Assembly: GCA_028866155.1 (NCBI GenBank)
Contig: JAGWIT010000026.1
Span: 1 to 12,154 of the forward strand
DNA length: 12,154 nt
Source: Patescibacteria group bacterium
Lineage (GTDB): Bacteria > Patescibacteriota > Minisyncoccia > Phycocordibacterales > SBAW01
Direction of reading: 5' to 3'
In this document: positions 7,505-12,154 of the stretch, piece by piece
How positions within the stretch are numbered: the stretch's first letter is position 1
Layout of the letters: each line of letters starts with the position of its first letter
Position numbers and translations under genes: made by a program
The notes under the pieces: generated by a model
Database searches by the model: none
What the model saw: the letters and a program-made list of their open reading frames with translations, nothing else
Told to the model about the DNA's origin: nothing

Positions 7505-7524
7505 GTTTCATACCTTTAAGAACT

Positions 7525-8529
7525 ATGCGGAAAATTCTTTTTGTAATTACAAAATCAAATTGGGGAGGAGCTCAACGGTACGTATTCGATTTAGCTGCAA
7601 ACCTCCCCAAAGATTATTTTGATGCGGCGGTTGCGTTTGGCGGCACCGGCGGGGAAAATGCTCCCGAAGGATTGCTTGCGCAGAAGCTCAAAGAAAAAAA
7701 TATCCGTACCATATACATTGAGTCGTTCGTGCGCGATGTATCGTTGCGCACGGACTTCGCGGCATTGCGCGAATTGCGTGCGCTATATCAAAAAGAAAAG
7801 CCCGACATCGTGCATCTCAATTCGTCCAAAGCCGGCGGCCTCGGCGCTTTGGCGGCTCGCATGGCTGGCGTCAAAAGGATCATCTTTACCGCGCACGGCT
7901 GGCCGTTTTGGGAAAATAGAAATATTGTTGCCCGAAGTTTGATTTGGATCTTTTCTTGGCTCACGGTGCTGTTGTCGCACCAAGTGATAGTGATATCTGA
8001 ATACGACTTAAAAGTCGCACGGCGCATGCCTTTTTGTAAGCGCAAGATATGTCTGATATACAACGGCATAAACCCGCAGATGCAGTTCGGATCGGGAGAA
8101 AAAATACGCAGCGCCTTCCCCCAAGGCGCGCGCATCATCGGAACGATAGGCGAGCTCAATAAAAACAAAAACCAGCAGGCGCTTATAGAAGAGGCAAAAA
8201 ATAATCAAAACCTGTTCGTTGCTATCGTCGGCGAAGGCGAAGAACGCAGAGCGCTGGAGAAAAAAATAAGAACATACGGGCTGGAGAGCAGAGTTAAGCT
8301 GTTCGGCTTTATGCTCGCGAGCGAAGCGCTGCGCGGGTTCGACGTCTTCACACTCCCGTCAATTAAAGAAGGCTTGCCCTATGTTCTTTTAGAGGCAAAA
8401 ACAGCCGGCCTCCCTGTGGTTGCCAACCGCGTGGGCGGCGTCGGCGAAATACTGGATGCCAAAGATATGGGCAAATTTTCGCTCGAACGGATGATTGCCG
8501 AAACGCTAAAGGTCTATAACCGGTCGTAA
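7525..8529 (+). CDS. Glycosyltransferase family 4 (GT-B fold)
   Basis: A retaining nucleotide-sugar glycosyltransferase, probably on the cytosolic face of the membrane adding a sugar to a lipid-linked glycan. The 334 residues show the GT4 order: the N-terminal SNWGGAQRYVFDLA (11-24), DIVHLNSSKAGGLGALAARM (94-113), FTAHGWPF (121-128), ISEYD (157-161), the hinge-region YNGI (179-182), IGTIGELNKNKNQQ (205-218), VGEGEERRALE (235-245), and the catalytic E-x7-E in PSIKEGLPYVLLEAKTAGLP (E282 and E290). A hydrophobic stretch at 135-155 may touch the membrane. The C-terminus is somewhat short for the family. It is the only large plus-strand gene, is visibly A/T-richer than its neighbours, is divergent from the sugar transferase, and overlaps rodA tail to tail. 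Only AAGA-like bases precede ATG 7525. Confidence 0.92.
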   Translation: MRKILFVITKSNWGGAQRYVFDLAANLPKDYFDAAVAFGGTGGENAPEGLLAQKLKEKNIRTIYIESFVRDVSLRTDFAALRELRALYQKEKPDIVHLNSSKAGGLGALAARMAGVKRIIFTAHGWPFWENRNIVARSLIWIFSWLTVLLSHQVIVISEYDLKVARRMPFCKRKICLIYNGINPQMQFGSGEKIRSAFPQGARIIGTIGELNKNKNQQALIEEAKNNQNLFVAIVGEGEERRALEKKIRTYGLESRVKLFGFMLASEALRGFDVFTLPSIKEGLPYVLLEAKTAGLPVVANRVGGVGEILDAKDMGKFSLERMIAETLKVYNRS

Positions 8530-9656
8530 CCGCCCTCGAACTCCTGCTTCATTGCGTCGGGGTGCGTGGCCCGCGAGTAAGAACTCATCCCGCTCAACAT
8601 TCCTAGCGCCAAGAATTCTGCCAAAAGGTGCGATCCGCCGTAGCTCATAAACGGGATCGTGGTGCCGGTCACGGGCAAAATTCCCATGTTGATGCCGGCG
8701 TGCAAAATAAAGTGCGCCGCAAAGTAAAATAGCACGCCGAGCGCGAAGAGCGTCTCAAAGTTCGAGGCACCCTTTGAGGCGGCCACAATAATGCGCCAGA
8801 AAAGAACGCCGAATAGGGCGAAGACGATGAGGATGCCGACGAAGCCCCACTCTTCGGCAAATGCGGCGAAGATAAAATCGGTTTGATACTCAGGCAAAAA
8901 TCGGAGCTTCGATTGGGTGCCATAGCCGATGCCTTTGCCCACGAACTGCCCCGACCCCACGGCGACGGTCGACTGGTAGGCGTTATAGCCGGTGCCGCGG
9001 ATGTCGCCCGCCGGATTGATAAAGCTGACGATGCGCTGTTTTTGATATTGATGGAGGCCAAAGAACCACAACCCCACGAACGCGACCGCCCCCACGGAGA
9101 TAACCAAAAAAAGATGCCGGCGCGAAATGCCCGACACCAAGACCATCCCGAGCCACATGAGCGCAATGATGATTGCGCCGCCGAGGTCGGGCTGGAGCGC
9201 CACCAGGATAAAAACGATGCCCGCATACGCGCCTGAGATAAGGATGTGGCGGATGTCGCGTATTTCGATGTGCCGACGCGAGAAATATTTTGCCAGCACG
9301 ATGATGAGCGCGAGCGCCGCGAACTCAACCGGCTCGATGCCGAAACTCCCGATAGTGAGCCAGCTTTTTGCGCCTTTAACTGCCGTGCCGAGCGCAATCA
9401 AAAAAAACAGCGGCACGATGAGCACACCGTAGATGCCTGCCGCCACCTCGGAGCGGCGCAAAAAGCGCCAATCCACTGAGCTGGCCACAAAAAAAACGAT
9501 AACGCCAAGCAAGATCCACACGCTTTGCCGCACAAAAAAAGGGTCGAGCCCTTCGAACGAGTTCATGGTTAAGAGCCCGAGCGCGCAAAGGGCCAGAGCG
9601 GCGCTAAATGCTATCCAGTCGATATTAGATTTTTTCTTTGCGAGTGTGGGAGTCAT
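8514..9656 (-). CDS. rodA: SEDS-family peptidoglycan polymerase, RodA/FtsW type
   Basis: An integral membrane glycosyltransferase that polymerises lipid II into glycan strands, normally with a class B penicillin-binding protein. The 380 residues contain about ten membrane helices and the SEDS signatures: GAKSWLTIG (95-103), ALQPDLGGAI (153-161), AYQSTVAVGSG (226-236), GKGIGYGTQSKLRFLPEYQT (240-259), the catalytic Asp in TDFIFAAFAEEWG (D260), and GINMGILPVTGTTIPFMSYGGS near the C-terminus. The KLRFLPEYQTDFIFA wording favours RodA over FtsW. The usual QPDLGTA is QPDLGGA. ATG 9656 directly follows the TAG of the upstream gene (TAGATG) without a Shine-Dalgarno, so translation is probably coupled. 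No penicillin-binding protein is in the window. The 3' end overlaps the convergent glycosyltransferase gene by 16 nt. Confidence 0.95.
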   Translation of the reverse strand: MTPTLAKKKSNIDWIAFSAALALCALGLLTMNSFEGLDPFFVRQSVWILLGVIVFFVASSVDWRFLRRSEVAAGIYGVLIVPLFFLIALGTAVKGAKSWLTIGSFGIEPVEFAALALIIVLAKYFSRRHIEIRDIRHILISGAYAGIVFILVALQPDLGGAIIIALMWLGMVLVSGISRRHLFLVISVGAVAFVGLWFFGLHQYQKQRIVSFINPAGDIRGTGYNAYQSTVAVGSGQFVGKGIGYGTQSKLRFLPEYQTDFIFAAFAEEWGFVGILIVFALFGVLFWRIIVAASKGASNFETLFALGVLFYFAAHFILHAGINMGILPVTGTTIPFMSYGGSHLLAEFLALGMLSGMSSYSRATHPDAMKQEFEGGYDRL

Positions 9657-10418
9657 CTAGAACGAAGGCAATACTGTTATTTCTGCTTTCACGATGTTGG
9701 CGACGCCGCCCGGCCAGGTGAAGACAACCGGCGCTGACGATTGTCGAGGGACGTCGATGAGGCTCTTGCTCGCCGCCCGTGCCACGCCATTGGCGTCAAA
9801 GAGCACCGCGGCAACGGTAACATTTTTTGCGTCGGTAAGCGTGTTGTTGGTGATAGTTGCCGAGAGCCGCGAGCCGTCGGTGCTTAAGTTTTGCTGTGTC
9901 ACCTGCAAGACGGGCACCTGGCTCGCTGGAATAGTGCGCCACGCAATGGTCGACGGGTCATCGGTAAAGGCAAAGAGCGCGTGCGTGACGACGCGGTTGC
10001 CCGCGTTTATGTTTGGCTCGATGACGGGCACCGTTTGGACCGGCGGGATGTCAGCGACCCCGTCGCGTTCGATGACGAGGCTGTTGGCGGCGTCGAAGAG
10101 TTGGAAGGAATATTTGACTTGCTTCGCTCCGGCGCCGAGATTTGAGTTTTCTACATACGCCGCGGCGGTGTAGTAGTTGCCGCCGGTGTCAAAAGCGCGC
10201 GCCCACAGCACGACTGGGTCCTTGGCCGCATCGGGGCATACCAGCGAGCACGAGCCGCCGCAGTCAACGCCGGTTTCGGTCCCATCCTGCTTGTTGTCAA
10301 AGCACGAAGGTGCGGCGGTAAAAAAAGCTTCGTAAATGACCATCAGTAATATAAAAACAATAACCGCCCCCACCGAGGTGTAGAGTATTTGCCGCCGTCC
10401 GCTCCAGCTGAGTGCCAT
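9657..10418 (-). CDS. Membrane-anchored extracellular protein with DCGG cysteine motif
   Basis: Function unknown. The 253 residues have a short basic N-terminus, one membrane anchor (about 12-31), then an extracytoplasmic part. Right after the anchor is a four-cysteine motif, C-x13-C-x3-C-x3-C (C39, C53, C57, C61), including DNKQDGTETGVDCGGSC. Similar C-x-DN..NG.ETG.DCGG.C motifs occur in secreted proteins of many bacteria, including Patescibacteria, where two disulphides are likely. The rest (about 70-253) is rich in predicted beta strands and Asn/Thr/Val and looks like two Ig- or FxLYD-like beta-sandwich repeats (about 68-150 and 165-250), each with an N-N/S-N-L/T turn motif. It precedes rodA with no gap, suggesting an envelope role. 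It appears to be leaderless: no Shine-Dalgarno, and a -10 box ending 6 nt before the ATG. Confidence 0.85.
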   Translation of the reverse strand: MALSWSGRRQILYTSVGAVIVFILLMVIYEAFFTAAPSCFDNKQDGTETGVDCGGSCSLVCPDAAKDPVVLWARAFDTGGNYYTAAAYVENSNLGAGAKQVKYSFQLFDAANSLVIERDGVADIPPVQTVPVIEPNINAGNRVVTHALFAFTDDPSTIAWRTIPASQVPVLQVTQQNLSTDGSRLSATITNNTLTDAKNVTVAAVLFDANGVARAASKSLIDVPRQSSAPVVFTWPGGVANIVKAEITVLPSF

Positions 10419-10424
10419 TTATAC

Positions 10425-10430
10425 ATTGTA
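10425..10430 (-). promoter_or_regulatory. -10 box for a leaderless transcript
   Basis: TACAAT on the minus strand (10430 to 10425) ends 6 nt before ATG 10418, so transcription would start at or next to the start codon. The only -35-like hexamer, TTGATA (10450 to 10445), is at a short 14-nt spacing and lies inside the 5S terminator stem. Confidence 0.45.
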
Positions 10431-10431
10431 G

Positions 10432-10457
10432 CGCAAAAACGCCTTATCAAATAAAGC
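10432..10457 (-). terminator. Intrinsic terminator after 5S rRNA
   Basis: On the minus strand GCTTTAT (10457-10451), a 3-nt loop and ATAAGGC (10447-10441) form a 7-bp stem with one G-U pair, followed by GTTTTTG. It ends the 23S-5S unit 28 nt past 5S, just before the DCGG-protein gene. Confidence 0.75.
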
Positions 10458-10484
10458 ATGTTTTTTAAGAGATTTTAGACCTTC

Positions 10485-10603
10485 TATTCTGGCGGCTAGC
10501 TACTCTCGCTGCCTGTAACAGCAACTACCATCGCCGCGAGCGGGCTTAACTTCCGTGTTCGGAATGAGAACGGGTGTGACCCCGCCGCCAAGCCACCAAA
10601 ATA
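10485..10603 (-). rRNA. rrf: 5S ribosomal RNA
   Basis: A complete 5S rRNA of about 119 nt on the minus strand. The ends pair as a 12-bp helix I (TATTTTGGTGGC with GCCGCCAGAATA, including G-U pairs). Internal landmarks are CACACCCGTTCTCATTCCGA (loop B/helix III region), AACACGGAAGTTAAGC, and CGATGGTAGTTGC followed by GCGAGAGTAG (loop E region). It lies about 115 nt downstream of the 23S 3' end and is followed by a terminator. Exact termini are inferred from helix I. Confidence 0.96.
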
Positions 10604-10719
10604 TAAGGTCCAAAAAAAATTAAGGCAACTCAAATTGTACCTGCTATTGTCTTCGCAGGTTCAGAAACCACAAATTATTGCGATGCTCAAGCTTCTCTCC
10701 CTCTCATTTTTTGATGAGA
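10604..10719 (-). other. 23S-5S spacer
   Basis: An A/T-rich spacer with no tRNA. It holds an 8-bp hairpin CCTCTCAT/ATGAGAGG (10700-10721), right at the predicted 23S 3' end, and a 6-bp hairpin ACCTGC/GCAGGT (about 10638-10660). These are likely precursor-processing structures. A run of eight T (minus strand, near 10612-10619) has no good stem directly before it, so I do not call it a terminator. Confidence 0.6.
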
Positions 10720-10835
10720 GGAGGAAACAATCGATCAATTAGTACTTCTCGGCTCAACGCCTTGCGGCGCGTACACCTAAAGCCTATCAACGTCATCATC
10801 TCTGACGGATCTTAATGATTACTCATCTTAGAGTC

Positions 10836-10868
<33 letters not shown>

Positions 10869-10928
10869 AAATCCGAACATAGCTACCCAGCGTTGCCCTT
10901 GGCAGAACAGCTGGCAGACCAGTGGTTC

Positions 10929-10959
<31 letters not shown>

Positions 10960-11011
10960 ATCTCTTCAATAATCGACGCCTGCAGTAGATAGGAGACCAA
11001 CCTGTCTCACG

Positions 11012-11356
11012 CTTCTTTTCACTTATTACTAAGTGGAATGGACTGTATCTTCTTCCCAAACTTATAAAGTTACGGAAGGCTAATGTTCAGTCTCTACGGG
11101 TGGTTTTTTCCGAAAAAATTCATAGTGAGTTCTATCGAACTACCCTTCCCTCGGAATTTTCCTAAGTATAGGATTTTCCCGATATCAATTAGCTTCTTCG
11201 AATATATTTCTATACTCGACCGCCGTGATTGGTTGTTTCTTATCTATTCTATTTGTTTATAAACGAAAAATTTCAAACAGTTTTTTCTTTTCTCTCGAGG
11301 GTTCAGATCGTTCAATCCCCCATTTATCAAGGAGAGTCCTTGATATGAGAACCTGA
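11012..11356 (-). ncRNA. Group I self-splicing intron in 23S rRNA at E. coli position 2593
   Basis: A 345-nt insertion between U2593 (11357) and the CGTGAG of helix 93 (11011). The 5' exon ends in U and the intron ends in G, as group I splicing needs. The guide TCACG-GCGGTC (11228 to 11218) pairs with the 5' exon GACCGU with a U-G wobble at the splice site (P1) and with the 3' exon CGTGA (P10). Then follow P2 (11200-11217, GAAA loop), P3 (GCTAAT 11193-11188 with ATTAGC 11084-11079), P4 (11182-11177 with 11156-11151), P5 (11173-11160), P6 (11145-11142 with 11101-11098), P7 (GACTG 11092-11088 with CAGTC 11045-11041), P8 (11052-11078), J8/7 AAGATA and P9 (11020-11035). No homing-endonuclease gene is present. 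The first 128 nt form a large P1-loop extension. Confidence 0.95.
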
Positions 11357-11369
11357 ACGGTCTGAACCC
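11299..11369 (-). repeat. Inverted repeat copying the 5' exon-intron junction
   Basis: The 17 nt at 11369-11353 (last 13 nt of the 5' exon plus first 4 of the intron) can pair with 11315-11299 inside the intron, 16 of 17 positions including one G-U pair, with one C-A mismatch. Nested inside is a perfect 9-bp hairpin TATCAAGGA/TCCTTGATA (11325-11345). The whole forms one long hairpin that would compete with P1 for the 5' splice site. Confidence 0.8.
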
Positions 11370-12154
11370 AGCTCGCGTACCGTTTTAATTGGCGAACAGC
11401 CAAACCCTTGGGAGCTTCTTCACCCCCGGGATACGGTGAGCCGACATCGAGGTGCCGAACTGCGCCGTCGCTATGGACGCTTAGGCGCAACTAGCCTGTT
11501 ATCCCCAGAGTAGCTTTTGTCAGATAATCTTCCACCGCATCTAATGCGCATGGTCGGTTCACTTTGTCCTGCTTTCGCACCTGCTCGTCATTCACGACTT
11601 GCAGTCAAGCACCCTTTTGCCAATACACTATCGGCACGGTTTCCATTCGCGCCTAGGGTACCTTAATGAACTCCTCCGTTACTTTTTAGGAGGATAGCGC
11701 CCCACTAAAACTGCCTACCAGATACTGTCTCGACAAGGTTTTGTCCTCGCCGGTTAGCGCATACAACTAGAAAGAATGGTATTTCACTGACGAGTCCAGC
11801 ACAACCAAGATCATGCTCTCAACCTCTCCCATCTATGCTACGCAATCACGTCGTATACGCAATATCAAGCTACAGTAAAGCTTCTGGGGTCTTTTCGTCT
11901 ATCTGCAGGTAACCGGCATCTTCACCGGTATTGTATTTTCACCGAGCTGTGCTCCGAGACAGTTCCCCAGTCGTTACACTATTCGTGCGCGTCTGAACTT
12001 ACCAGACAAGGAATTTCGCTACCTTAGGACGATTATAGTTATCGCCGACATTCACCAGGGCTTATAAAGCGTCACCCCTACCTCTTGCGAGATAGGAACG
12101 GCCTTATTTGACCTTCTGGCATTGGTCAAGTGTCACCCCCTATACATACTCTTG

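Noticed and set aside
11299..11320. GGTTCAGATCGTTCAATCC-like stretch resembling a tRNA T-arm
   Set aside because: There is no acceptor or anticodon arm around it, and it is explained by the inverted copy of the splice junction.
11257..11490. 77-aa minus-strand reading frame across the 23S intron boundary
   Set aside because: It starts in conserved 23S exon sequence and has no LAGLIDADG, GIY-YIG, HNH or other endonuclease motif. It is a chance frame.

Overview
The window looks like a chromosomal segment from a Candidate Phyla Radiation (Patescibacteria) bacterium, most likely Parcubacteria-like. Four things point there: a 16S rRNA with unusual bases in sites that are near-universal in Bacteria, a 23S rRNA interrupted by a group I intron, rRNA genes that are not adjacent, and Parcubacteria-style versions of FolD, SecD/SecF, an AAA-type kinase and a DCGG-motif membrane protein. 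TGA is used as a stop (for example at the end of the sugar transferase), so the code is not the TGA=Gly code of Gracilibacteria/Absconditabacteria. The exact lineage cannot be fixed without a search.

Layout, right to left, because most genes are on the minus strand. The right edge holds the 3' half of 23S rRNA, split by a 345-nt ORF-less group I intron exactly at E. coli position 2593, followed by 5S rRNA and an intrinsic terminator. Next comes a two-gene unit: a DCGG-motif membrane-anchored protein with an apparently leaderless start, and the peptidoglycan polymerase RodA/FtsW. A lone plus-strand GT4 glycosyltransferase converges on RodA and overlaps it by 16 nt. From the divergent promoter region near 7480, a minus-strand run reads: polyprenyl-phosphate sugar transferase, NAD-sugar epimerase, FolD, SecD, SecF. 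A small plus-strand orphan gene (1669-1980) has a strong Shine-Dalgarno and a perfect terminator. A P-loop kinase (1020-1577, minus) then precedes a near-consensus promoter, a leader with several hairpins and a boxA-like element, and the 5' half of 16S rRNA, which runs off the left edge.

How it works together: 23S-5S and 16S appear to be separate transcription units about 10 kb apart, with 16S downstream of 5S. The genes between them mainly build the cell envelope: lipid-linked sugar initiation, sugar epimerisation, glycosyl transfer, peptidoglycan polymerisation and Sec export. FolD (one-carbon metabolism) and the kinase are housekeeping.

The strongest points for a second look are the L2593 group I intron, whose guide sequence matches the ligated exons perfectly with the expected U-G wobble and which carries an inverted copy of its own 5' splice junction; the 16S leader architecture (promoter, terminator-like hairpin, boxA); the compensatory re-pairing of the 16S 530-loop pseudoknot; and the Asp-to-Asn change in the SecF proton-relay motif.
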